From an uncultured Flavobacteriales bacterium (lineage in GTDB: Bacteria; Bacteroidota; Bacteroidia; Flavobacteriales_D; Crocinitomicaceae): 7,042 nucleotides of DNA. How positions within the stretch are numbered: the first letter of the stretch is position 1; each line of letters opens with the position of its first letter. This document shows positions 1-7,006 of the stretch, in pieces. The position numbers and the translations under genes are program-made. The notes under the pieces were generated by a model. It worked only from the letters and a program-made list of their open reading frames with translations, did no database searches and was not told the origin of the DNA. Location of the stretch: assembly GCA_903879765.1 (NCBI GenBank), contig CAIRMS010000006.1, positions 1-7,042 on the forward strand, read 5' to 3'.

Positions 1-2089
1 CAGATAATTGTCTTTCACGTGCAATCTCGTCGGCATCTTTTCCTGATTCCAATAATTCTAAGGTAACTTCGTAAGTCGATTTTTTCTCCTTTTTTGATGT
101 GCCTATTTTTTTACTTGCTTTCGTGAAAATAAGGTCCTCGTCTGGCTCATCCAACAGAGATGGAATTTGTTTCAGTTCTTGTTTGATTGCCGCAATTTTA
201 CTGAGTTTATAATGGGCAATTTCATGATTCCAAACGACCGCTTTAGTAATCTCCTTGCCGGCAGCTACTGCCTCAATGAGCAAGCGAGCTTTTTTCATTC
301 GAAGAATCGTTTCGGTCAGCAAGTCATCCAATTCCTCTAATTCTTCGGCGTATTGTTTTGTTTTACGAACGCGACTTAATTCTGCGATTTTCCTCAAGTT
401 AGTCGTTAGAACATCGTCTAATAGTTTGAAAAAATACTGATAAGCTGCTTGAACACGCTCATTTAGAAAACTTGGATCAAACTTTTCTTGATTCACCAAC
501 GTTTCCATTTGACGACAGAATTTTCGTGCAGGATCCATCGTGGATTGAATGACCGAATTTTGGTGATTCATCCACGTTTTATTCTTGCCTTTTTCACTCT
601 TTGCACCAACTATTTTATGGCTCGCATCTTGACTCCCCCACTTTGAACTTAAATCGTACCAATCAAACGCTTGTTTTAAAGAAGCCAAAAGGTAATTCTT
701 CGTGCTTTGCTCTAAGTAACGCGGCAGAAGTTCCTCATCTGCTTTGTTTTGACTAAACGCAACAACCTGTTGATCATTTGAAAGTCCATTCATGCGCATT
801 TGTTTCAAAAGCACCAATCCATCCAGTGAGCGCAAACGAGACAAGGCGACGTACGCTTGTCCTGGAGCAAAAACATCTGAAACATCTAACACCGCTTTTT
901 CGAAAGTTAAGCCTTGACTTTTATGAACGGTGATTGCCCAAGCTAATTTCAATGGATAATGAACGAAGGTTCCTTGAATTTCTTCCTTCACCTCACCCGT
1001 CGCGTCGTTAATGTTGTAACGCATGTTGTTCCATTCAAATTTCTCCACGACGATTGTCTTCTTTTCATCAGGAAAAAACACGGTAATTTCTTCATCACTT
1101 AGGGACTTAATTTGTCCCATTTTTCCATTGTAATAATTTTTATCGAGGGTTAGGTCGTTCTTCACGAACATAATTTGAGCACCGACTTTCAAAGACAAGC
1201 TTTCCTCTAATGGAAATAAGTGTTTCGGGTATTCACCCGTAATTTCAGCTGCATAGGAATATTTCTTTCCGGTTAAGGCTTGGAGTGCCTTCGCATTCAT
1301 TTCATCCGCTTTCGCGTTATGTGTTGTGAGGGTGATGTAGCCTTCGTGTTTGGAAGATTCGAAATCAGGCTGAACGTATTTATTGAGCACTTCCACATCT
1401 TGCGGTGTGATTTGATTATTTCGAAGGTTATTCAAGACTTGAATAAAATCTTGGTCTTGTTGACGGTAAATTGTGGTCAACTCAATGTAAAGTGGCTGAA
1501 TTTCCTTCAAAACTTTTGCATGAAAAAAGAAAACACCTTCATAATAGGAACTCAGCACTTGCCATTCCTCCTGCTTAACAACTGGTGGAAGTTGCAGTAA
1601 ATCTCCAATAAACAGTACTTGTACTCCGCCGAATGGTTCATGTACACGACGAATATTTCGCAAGGTCCAATCCATGGCATCCAACAAATCCGCACGCAGC
1701 ATACTGACCTCATCAATGATCAACAATTCAATATTACGGATGATTTTTAAGCGTGTTTTATTCATCGAGAAATGACGCATGAGCGTATCCTTCGTCTCGA
1801 ACTTCACGGAATTCGTATAGCCTGGATTCGCACCAAATTCAGGAATAAATCCAGAAAAAGGCAATTGAAAAAAGGAATGAATGGTTACTCCACCTGCATT
1901 CAATGCGGCAATTCCGGTTGGAGCAACGATCACGGCGTTTTTGTGCGTGGAAGCAATGATTTTTCGAAGCAAAGTGGTTTTCCCTGTCCCAGCTTTACCG
2001 GTCAAGAAAATCGACTGGTTGGTTTGATTAATAAAATGCTCTGTAAATTCTGCTGGAGAACGGTTTTCGTTGGTCAATTTGGACTTCAT
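1..2089 (-). CDS. PIF1/RecD-like SF1B DNA helicase with C-terminal helix-turn-helix domain (3' end outside window)
   Basis: The minus-strand frame is open from an ATG at 2089 to the left edge with no stop: 696 residues visible, C-terminus missing. It shows the full superfamily 1B motif set: Walker A GKAGTGKT (residues 31-38), PTGIAA (57-62), the PIF1-type GVTIHSFF (67-74), Walker B DEVSML (126-131), GDLLQLPP (162-169), YRQ (208-210), TVHKSQG (387-393) and YVALSR (413-418, with the arginine finger). Residues about 430-660 are charged and mostly helical. From about residue 672 the sequence matches the start of an HTH_40-type domain (TLELLESGKDADEIARERQL), seen in Bacteroidota PIF1-like helicases and some RecQ proteins. 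By family, it should be an ATP-driven 5'-3' cytoplasmic helicase acting in genome maintenance, possibly on G-quadruplexes or stalled forks; that role is inferred. It is divergent from the lipoprotein gene. The start fits because Walker A sits about 30 residues in, as usual. No Shine-Dalgarno sequence is visible. Confidence 0.95.
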   Translation of the reverse strand, partial: MKSKLTNENRSPAEFTEHFINQTNQSIFLTGKAGTGKTTLLRKIIASTHKNAVIVAPTGIAALNAGGVTIHSFFQLPFSGFIPEFGANPGYTNSVKFETKDTLMRHFSMNKTRLKIIRNIELLIIDEVSMLRADLLDAMDWTLRNIRRVHEPFGGVQVLFIGDLLQLPPVVKQEEWQVLSSYYEGVFFFHAKVLKEIQPLYIELTTIYRQQDQDFIQVLNNLRNNQITPQDVEVLNKYVQPDFESSKHEGYITLTTHNAKADEMNAKALQALTGKKYSYAAEITGEYPKHLFPLEESLSLKVGAQIMFVKNDLTLDKNYYNGKMGQIKSLSDEEITVFFPDEKKTIVVEKFEWNNMRYNINDATGEVKEEIQGTFVHYPLKLAWAITVHKSQGLTFEKAVLDVSDVFAPGQAYVALSRLRSLDGLVLLKQMRMNGLSNDQQVVAFSQNKADEELLPRYLEQSTKNYLLASLKQAFDWYDLSSKWGSQDASHKIVGAKSEKGKNKTWMNHQNSVIQSTMDPARKFCRQMETLVNQEKFDPSFLNERVQAAYQYFFKLLDDVLTTNLRKIAELSRVRKTKQYAEELEELDDLLTETILRMKKARLLIEAVAAGKEITKAVVWNHEIAHYKLSKIAAIKQELKQIPSLLDEPDEDLIFTKASKKIGTSKKEKKSTYEVTLELLESGKDADEIARERQLS

Positions 2090-2167
2090 TTAGTTGAAGT
2101 TACGAAAATAGTTAGAATTCACCGAAGTTATCTCCATAAAATTTGCACGTGAAATAAAAATACATTC

Positions 2168-2194
2168 CATTCAAAAAGTCTTTATTTTTGAATG
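2168..2194. repeat. 10-bp perfect inverted repeat in the divergent intergenic region
   Basis: The arms CATTCAAAAA (2168-2177) and TTTTTGAATG (2185-2194) are exact reverse complements separated by a 7-nt spacer. The right arm overlaps the candidate -7 element of the lipoprotein gene. It could be an operator for a dimeric regulator or a weak RNA hairpin. It is mostly A/T, so part of the symmetry may be compositional. Confidence 0.6.
2183..2190 (+). promoter_or_regulatory. Candidate Bacteroidota -7 promoter element for the lipoprotein gene
   Basis: TATTTTTG matches the Bacteroidota -7 consensus TAnnTTTG in all fixed positions. It lies 29 bp upstream of the ATG at 2220, which would give a leader of roughly 20-25 nt. 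No TTG-type -33 box is seen at the expected spacing of about 20 bp, so the call rests on the -7 element alone. Confidence 0.4.
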
Positions 2195-2219
2195 ATTCCA
2201 AATTGAACAAAAAGACGCT

Positions 2220-2933
2220 ATGAAAAAAATACTGCTCGGAAGTGCCTTGTTTTCACTCATGTTAGGTTCTTGTGATTTCAATTCAAAATCAAGTGAACTG
2301 GAGCAAAGCAATTTTGAAAAAATACTGAATAGCTTTTTAATCGATGATACTGAAAAAGAAACCGTTGAGGAAGAAGTTATTAAAATCGATTACACACGAT
2401 ATGACGAAAAAACGAATGCTTATTTTAAAGAAATTACCTTACAAAATGAATTCAATGATAAGGAAAAGGAAACGCCAGACAGGTGGACAGAAGATATGAA
2501 TATCTACGTCTATGGCTTAAAAAAAGAGTACATGATGGATGAACTTCAAAAAATCGTTGGGGAATTAAACGATATGTTACATTCCATCCGAATAAACATC
2601 GTCACCAAAAAATCTGATGCAAACTTTATCATTTTTCTAGGGTCCATGGATGATTTCAAGGAAGATTTTCCTGATATAAAAAGAAAAGATTTAGAAAAAA
2701 ATTGGGGTCTATTTTCAACCCATACCAATAACGGAAAAATGTATGTTGATATGTACCGAACCCATGATGACATTGATGCGCAAAAACATTTGTTAAGAGA
2801 AGAATTAACACAATCATTGGGATTTTACAACGATTCTTGGAAATATCCCAATAGTATTTTTTATCAAGGATGGACAACAACTACCGAATACGCGCCAATT
2901 GATCTCCGATTGCTTGATTTGTTGTACAATTAA
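2220..2933 (+). CDS. DUF2927-like lipoprotein with a degenerate metzincin-like motif
   Basis: This 237-residue protein starts with a lipoprotein signal peptide: KK at residues 2-3, a hydrophobic stretch, then lipobox LGSC at 15-18, so Cys18 should be lipidated. An acidic, low-complexity linker follows (about 21-60). The folded part (about 65-237) has RW at 88-89, an amphipathic helix around 103-122 and, near the C-terminus, REELTQSLGFYND (193-205) then NSIF (211-214) and a final LRLLDLLYN. This C-terminal pattern resembles DUF2927, a family of unknown function; the match is from memory and not searched. Residues 194-204 fit the spacing of the metzincin zinc motif HExxHxxGxxH, but the three histidines are E194, Q198 and N204, so zinc peptidase activity is unlikely. 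Asp follows the cysteine, but there is no clear acidic surface-export signal, so which face of the envelope it sits on is open. The stop is at 2931-2933 and the gene appears monocistronic. Confidence 0.9.
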   Translation: MKKILLGSALFSLMLGSCDFNSKSSELEQSNFEKILNSFLIDDTEKETVEEEVIKIDYTRYDEKTNAYFKEITLQNEFNDKEKETPDRWTEDMNIYVYGLKKEYMMDELQKIVGELNDMLHSIRINIVTKKSDANFIIFLGSMDDFKEDFPDIKRKDLEKNWGLFSTHTNNGKMYVDMYRTHDDIDAQKHLLREELTQSLGFYNDSWKYPNSIFYQGWTTTTEYAPIDLRLLDLLYN

Positions 2934-3014
2934 TTGACATCCGGGAAAATTCGCAAAATATTTTCTTCAGGAATCTTGTGTTTTATGAACTTTTTCTACC
3001 AATGTACAATAGTA

Positions 3015-3041
3015 TTTTAAAGGGATATAACCCTATTAAAA
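3015..3041 (+). terminator. Possible weak hairpin downstream of the lipoprotein gene
   Basis: TTTTAAAGGG (3015-3024) can pair with CCCT-A-TTAAAA (3031-3041), giving a 10-bp stem with one bulged A (3035) and a 6-nt loop. It lies about 80 nt past the lipoprotein stop codon. No T-run follows it on the plus strand, so it is not a standard intrinsic terminator; it could be an RNA-processing or 3'-end stability element, or chance. Confidence 0.25.
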
Positions 3042-3159
3042 AGTCTATTCTTGATCGTTAACATTTCATATGTCAATCTTTTAAATAATTTCATTCAATC
3101 GATAAAAGTTAATCTTACTTAATTAAAGTATAGTTAATAAAGATTTATGCAATTATCAC

Positions 3160-3167
3160 TAATTTTG
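3160..3167 (+). promoter_or_regulatory. Candidate Bacteroidota -7 promoter element for the T9SS cargo gene
   Basis: TAATTTTG matches TAnnTTTG exactly and lies 35 bp upstream of the ATG at 3203, giving a predicted leader of about 30 nt. The expected -33 TTG is not evident; TTA at 3134-3136 is the nearest resemblance and is spaced slightly too far. A promoter here would separate this gene's transcription from the lipoprotein gene. Confidence 0.45.
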
Positions 3168-3202
3168 AATCTAATTATCAAATCGTTAATAGTTTTCTCT
3201 TT

Positions 3203-6200
3203 ATGAAGAACTTTTTTTTAAGTTGGATTCTCCTTTTTAGTCCATTCCTTTTATTTTCTCAATCTTCAACGATTATCGGTACTGCCTTTGATAATGAATA
3301 TTCAATTGCTATGTGTGCAGATAATGTAGGCAATGTATATATTGGCGCAAGCAACAACAACGAGCCATGGGTACTCAAAAGAGATGTCAATAACAATGTT
3401 GTTTGGAGTCAAAAACTGAATACCGTTGCAACAGGGTCCAATTCAGATGTTTCTTATATAGATATCGTTGGAGATACCATTTTTGGCTGTGGCTGGCTTA
3501 AAACAGGTACCACCATCAAAGGATCTTTGCTGTTTAAAATGAATGCAACTACTGGGGCCTTATACTGGGTGAAAGCAGAATCAACAAGTAAGACTTATTT
3601 GTCAACGATGAAATACGCAAATGGAAAGTATTTTATTTCGGGGTCGCAAACGAATAATGCGAATGGTTATAATGGAAAAGTGATGGCCATTTCAAGTGCA
3701 AACGGAGCAACCATTTGGCAAACACCTTCTATCGGACTTACTTTTCCGGGATATGGGAACGATTACCTTGACGATTTTACCTCATCGACTGAAATGGTCA
3801 ATGGTAAAATGTTCATAACTGGACGTTCGTACGTCAGCGCCACAGCCACCAATATGCGCACCATTCTGGTCGGAGTCAGTGATCTAGGCGTCGTGTTTCT
3901 TACGAAGTTTTTGGAGTTTAACCCTGCTACAGCAGCAGATGCGCGTTTTTATGGAGCAGCTATCGAATATGATGGGACAGATTCGTTAATTGTATTGCAA
4001 CACGGCGACGATATCTGCATGAGTAGTAGTTGTACCGATTTCAAAGTTGGACTTGTTAAAACCGATTTATTTGGAAATGTCTCTTGGTGCAAAGAATATG
4101 ATGTAAATGGGGTCAATACGGAAGTTGGTAGGGGCTTAACCGTCACACCAAATGCCTATGTTTTTTATGGATTCGCTAACTATAATTTTACATCTTCCAA
4201 ATTATTTGTTGCCAAGACGAATAAACAAGGCGTGGTTCAAGCAGCAAAGCTGGTTAGTTATACTGGAGGAAATCTTGGGCATAGCATTGGACCGCTCCCT
4301 ACGGCAGGTTCCAGTTCTTACATAAACGGAAAACACTATATTCCAGGTTCATTTTTTACGACCAACGCAAATAGTCGCGACATCCTTCAATTGGTCCTAA
4401 ATGACAACCTCGACGATGCCATAAGTTGTTTCACATTAACACCGGCAACGATTAATGTTACGAACTACCCCCCATTTTCAGGACCGTTAAACACGAACCT
4501 ACCGGCAGACCAAGTAACATTTAATGTTAATCCTACACCGGCATTATTAACGTACGTATCACCGTGTACAGCTCCGATTAATTTTAGTCAAAATTCTTCC
4601 TGTTCATCATCGGTTATAACAGTAAGTGCACCGGCCATTAGCAATCCAACATTTCTCTGGTCAAATGGTACAACTGGAAATACAATAACCGCGAACAACA
4701 CGAACCCCCTTTTTGTGACTGTTTCCAATCCGGTGAATTGTTGTGTAGTTGTCGATACGATAGTGCCTGTTTTTACGACTTCGAACCTCACTGTTAGTTT
4801 GCCAAATGATACGACTATCTGTTCAGGATCCGGATCCGGTTTTACATTGAGTCCGACAATTTCTCCAGCAGGTACGGGATTCACTTACTTGTGGAGTAAT
4901 CAAGCTACAACGAGTTCAATCAATGTGAATCAAACGGGAACGTATTGGGTTAGCGTGAATGACGGTTGTCAAACCGTGACAGACAACATCAACATCACTG
5001 TCAACCCCATTCCTGTTTTAACGAATCCCTTGACCAACACCATTTGTAATCAGACAAATACAAACATTACATTGACCAGTAATATTCCTTCGACCTTCAC
5101 TTGGAATGCGATCAGTAACACATCCATAACCGGGGAAACCACAACACTTACGAATTCTAACTCAATTCAAAACACGCTGACAAACAACACTTCAATCAAT
5201 CAAGTGGTGAGTTATTCCGTAACCACAACTGCAGGAACATGTAGTTCGACAGCAACGATCCAAATTACGGTTATTCCTCCGTTGGCTACTCCAATCATTA
5301 CTGCATCCGGACCAACAACGTTTTGTAATGGAGGTTCCGTTACCTTAAGTTCAAATTATCCAACTGGGAATACTTGGAGCACTGGACAAACCTCTCAATC
5401 CATTACGGTAAATGCATCAAGCACAATTACCTTGACAGTAAGTATCAATGGTTGTACATCACCTTCTACGAGCATTTCCATTAACGAACTAAATGTAAAT
5501 TTGCCCACTGCATCCCTTACAGGTGGAGGGACATTTTGTCAAGGTCAAAACGTTACACCGGTCACCGTAAATTTTACGGGAGCTGGACCGTGGACTTTAT
5601 CCTATCAAATTAATGGTGTGAATCAAACCCCAATTTCTACTTCGAATCCTTCCATTAACCTAGGTCAAAATGCAGGAAATTATGTATTGACATCAATCGT
5701 TGATGTGAACTGTACAAACACAGTGAATGACGCATCCCTGATTGTGATCAATCCTCTACCGATTATTTCCTTCACGGCAGATACATTAATTGGTTGTGCA
5801 CCTTTAACTGTGAATTTCACTGGTACTTCGAATGGAGATCCGAATACGTGCATCTGGACATTGAGCAATGGACAAATATTAGTTGGTTGTAATCCAAGTT
5901 ACACATTCAATCAACCAGGTTGTTATGATGTCGCACTAGCGTCTACTTTAAACGGCTGTACAGCAAGTGTGAATGCTAGTCAATTCATCTGCATTTCAAA
6001 CAATCCCAATATTGACAATTTTAACTCAACACTTGAATTGTGCAGTCTTTCTGACGGAGGAATCACCTCATCGGCATCCCTCGGAACTAGTCCTTATTCA
6101 TATGCACTTTACCAAGGTTCAACTTTAGTTTCTTTAAATTCGACTGGAACCTTTACAGGACTTCAAAGTGGGGAATACGCCTTGCTTGTCACCGATCAAA

Positions 6201-6964
6201 TTGGTTGTGTTGACAATGTTACTGTTACTGTGGATTCCATTCCAGCGCCGATTGCCACGCTTCCGGATATGGTTCTTTGTGACTTAACTGTGCAAATTAA
6301 TGGGGTCTTATCTTCTACGGGAACCAATTGGACAGCTAATTCACCATTGATTAATTTCTCTAATGCTTCGGGACAAAATCCAACTATTGTTGCGGATGCT
6401 TTAGGAATTTATTCCATTACCGTGACCGACACTGTTTGCAACTTCACTGAAACGTTTCAATTAACCTTTTTAGCGGAACCTTTTACCCAGGTGCTTGACA
6501 CGTCGTTATGCTATGGTGAAACACAAATACTCTCTGCAGTGCTACAACCACAAAACACAGGTTATCTTTGGTCAACAGGGGCAACTACGAATTCTATTAG
6601 TGTGACGGAATCTGGAAATTATATTGTTGCGGCTTCAAATGGCTGTGGTGTTTCCATCGATACTGCAACGGTTGTATTCTCTTCCTGCGAACTCGAATTA
6701 CCAAATGTACTCACACCAAATAATGACGGTGAAAACGATTATTTCCAACTGCTTTACTTTGGAGAACTCAAATCATTCCGTTGTACAATCCTAAACAGAT
6801 GGGGACAAGTCATTCGAGAATTCGATAATCCTGCCTTCATGTGGGATGGGAAAGATGATGCGCAAAATGAAATGCTAGAGGGAGTTTATTTCTACCTTGT
6901 GAATGCAGAAACAAATGGAGGAAACGAAATTGTAAAACATGGACATGTGACTTTGTTGCGTTAA
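3203..6964 (+). CDS. Large secreted T9SS type B cargo protein: propeller-like repeats, Ig/PKD modules, CHU_C sorting domain
   Basis: The 1253-residue protein begins with a Sec signal peptide (residues 1 to about 20, one Lys then a long hydrophobic core ending LLFSQS), which supports this start. Residues 43-411 hold seven degenerate repeats of a 'GxxYIxG ... LxKxDxxGxVxWxK' type, probably a beta-propeller. Residues about 461-1162 form a chain of roughly nine small beta-sandwich modules: several Ig-like ones with a WS(N/T)G core, a PKD_5-like one (602-692), a canonical PKD (852-932) and a SprB-like one (935-1011). The end, with LPNVLTPNNDGENDYF (1166-1181), NRWG (1198-1201), WDGK (1214-1217) and GVYFY (1227-1231), is the CHU_C / gliding motility-associated C-terminal domain that directs type B cargo through the T9SS to the cell surface or medium. 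No catalytic domain is recognised. A role in adhesion, surface structure or ligand binding is inferred from the architecture only. It appears complete. Confidence 0.95.
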   Translation: MKNFFLSWILLFSPFLLFSQSSTIIGTAFDNEYSIAMCADNVGNVYIGASNNNEPWVLKRDVNNNVVWSQKLNTVATGSNSDVSYIDIVGDTIFGCGWLKTGTTIKGSLLFKMNATTGALYWVKAESTSKTYLSTMKYANGKYFISGSQTNNANGYNGKVMAISSANGATIWQTPSIGLTFPGYGNDYLDDFTSSTEMVNGKMFITGRSYVSATATNMRTILVGVSDLGVVFLTKFLEFNPATAADARFYGAAIEYDGTDSLIVLQHGDDICMSSSCTDFKVGLVKTDLFGNVSWCKEYDVNGVNTEVGRGLTVTPNAYVFYGFANYNFTSSKLFVAKTNKQGVVQAAKLVSYTGGNLGHSIGPLPTAGSSSYINGKHYIPGSFFTTNANSRDILQLVLNDNLDDAISCFTLTPATINVTNYPPFSGPLNTNLPADQVTFNVNPTPALLTYVSPCTAPINFSQNSSCSSSVITVSAPAISNPTFLWSNGTTGNTITANNTNPLFVTVSNPVNCCVVVDTIVPVFTTSNLTVSLPNDTTICSGSGSGFTLSPTISPAGTGFTYLWSNQATTSSINVNQTGTYWVSVNDGCQTVTDNINITVNPIPVLTNPLTNTICNQTNTNITLTSNIPSTFTWNAISNTSITGETTTLTNSNSIQNTLTNNTSINQVVSYSVTTTAGTCSSTATIQITVIPPLATPIITASGPTTFCNGGSVTLSSNYPTGNTWSTGQTSQSITVNASSTITLTVSINGCTSPSTSISINELNVNLPTASLTGGGTFCQGQNVTPVTVNFTGAGPWTLSYQINGVNQTPISTSNPSINLGQNAGNYVLTSIVDVNCTNTVNDASLIVINPLPIISFTADTLIGCAPLTVNFTGTSNGDPNTCIWTLSNGQILVGCNPSYTFNQPGCYDVALASTLNGCTASVNASQFICISNNPNIDNFNSTLELCSLSDGGITSSASLGTSPYSYALYQGSTLVSLNSTGTFTGLQSGEYALLVTDQIGCVDNVTVTVDSIPAPIATLPDMVLCDLTVQINGVLSSTGTNWTANSPLINFSNASGQNPTIVADALGIYSITVTDTVCNFTETFQLTFLAEPFTQVLDTSLCYGETQILSAVLQPQNTGYLWSTGATTNSISVTESGNYIVAASNGCGVSIDTATVVFSSCELELPNVLTPNNDGENDYFQLLYFGELKSFRCTILNRWGQVIREFDNPAFMWDGKDDAQNEMLEGVYFYLVNAETNGGNEIVKHGHVTLLR
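3329..4435 (+). other. Seven-repeat propeller-like domain of the T9SS cargo (residues 43-411)
   Basis: Each unit has a 'G-x-Y/F-I-x-G' strand followed about 20-30 residues later by a strand of hydrophobic residues with K, a turn, and often W near the end. Closing strands fall at about residues 56-74, 108-126, 158-174, 220-240, 280-300, 333-352 and 393-411, a period of 50-62 residues. The clearest units are GNVYIGAS with VLKRDVNNNVVWSQKL, GKYFISGS with MAISSANGATIW, and VGLVKTDLFGNVSWCKEYD. Seven units of this size fit a seven-bladed beta-propeller. No known propeller family is assigned with confidence. Confidence 0.6.
4583..6688 (+). other. Tandem Ig/PKD/SprB-like module array (residues 461-1162)
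   Basis: Approximate modules by residue: 461-527, 528-600, 602-692 (PKD_5-like, with NTLTNNTSINQVVSYSV), 694-762, 766-850, 852-932 (PKD: GCAPLTVNFTGTSNG then YTFNQPGCYDV), 935-1011 (SprB-like: GTSPYSYAL then LQSGEYALLVTDQIGC), 1014-1091 and 1094-1162. Four share a WS(N/T)xxTxxSI core at W486, W564, W725 and W1123. Most contain a cysteine pair, one near the first strand and one near the last. Modules are diverged in sequence, not recent copies. Confidence 0.7.
6689..6961 (+). other. T9SS type B C-terminal sorting domain (CHU_C, residues 1163-1253)
   Basis: This about 90-residue domain has the family hallmarks in order: PNVLTPNNDGENDYF, a beta strand ending in NRWGQVI, FMWDGK, LEGVYFYLV and a final short strand near GHVTLLR. 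In type B cargo it acts as the T9SS outer-membrane targeting signal, with attachment or release depending on partner proteins not in this window. All conserved elements appear intact, so secretion competence is likely. Confidence 0.92.
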
Positions 6965-6972
6965 TAGTATTC

Positions 6973-7006
6973 GCTTTTTGATGCGTTTGAACCAAATCAA
7001 AAAAGC
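6973..7006 (+). terminator. AT-rich hairpin after the T9SS cargo gene, possible terminator
   Basis: GCTTTTTGAT (6973-6982) pairs with ATCAAAAAAGC (6996-7006) with a single bulged A; inner TTG/CAA pairing could extend the stem. It starts 8 nt after the stop codon, a good position for a terminator. The T-rich tract that follows (7022-7026) is 15 nt away rather than adjacent, so intrinsic termination is plausible but not certain. Confidence 0.45.

Larger units (their letters stand above)
2934..3202. other. AT-rich intergenic spacer (269 bp)
   Basis: No plausible reading frame or RNA gene is seen on either strand. The region becomes very AT-rich from about 3060 to 3200. It contains a weak hairpin at 3015-3041, an imperfect palindrome centred on TTAATTAA at 3116-3130, and a candidate -7 promoter element at 3160-3167. 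Confidence 0.6.

Noticed and set aside
2103..2110. Minus-strand TATTTTCG as a -7 promoter element for the helicase gene.
   Set aside because: It misses one fixed position of TAnnTTTG, has no -33 partner, and would leave a leader of only about 8 nt.
255..2152. Plus-strand open frames at 255-440, 1280-1600 and 1772-2152.
   Set aside because: They lie on the strand opposite the well-supported helicase gene and encode no recognisable motif; they are shadows.
13..2154. TTTCACGTGCAA at 13-24 recurs inverted as TTGCACGTGAAA at 2143-2154, flanking the helicase gene.
   Set aside because: About one to two 12-bp inverted matches are expected by chance in a window of this size, and the first copy lies inside conserved helix-turn-helix coding sequence.
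2546..2880. Minus-strand open frames at 2546-2773 and 2656-2880 inside the lipoprotein gene.
   Set aside because: They are antisense to a gene with a clear signal peptide and conserved C-terminal motif, and have no features of their own.
2173..3046. AAAAAGTCT as a direct repeat upstream of both plus-strand genes (2173-2181 and 3038-3046).
   Set aside because: A 9-mer repeat is expected by chance in AT-rich DNA, and the two copies lie at very different distances from their start codons.
3116..3130. Imperfect palindrome TACTTAATTAAAGTA as an operator.
   Set aside because: It is entirely A/T in its core and sits in very AT-rich sequence, where such palindromes are common.
4826..4839. Tandem GGATCC hexamers encoding Ser-Gly-Ser-Gly.
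   Set aside because: Two copies of a 6-bp unit in a Ser/Gly-rich loop between Ig-like modules; this is consistent with ordinary low-complexity coding sequence.
3949..5868. Minus-strand open frames at 3949-4146, 4588-4884 and 5680-5868 inside the T9SS cargo gene.
   Set aside because: They are antisense to a gene whose domains run through these regions without a break; no start signals or motifs support them.
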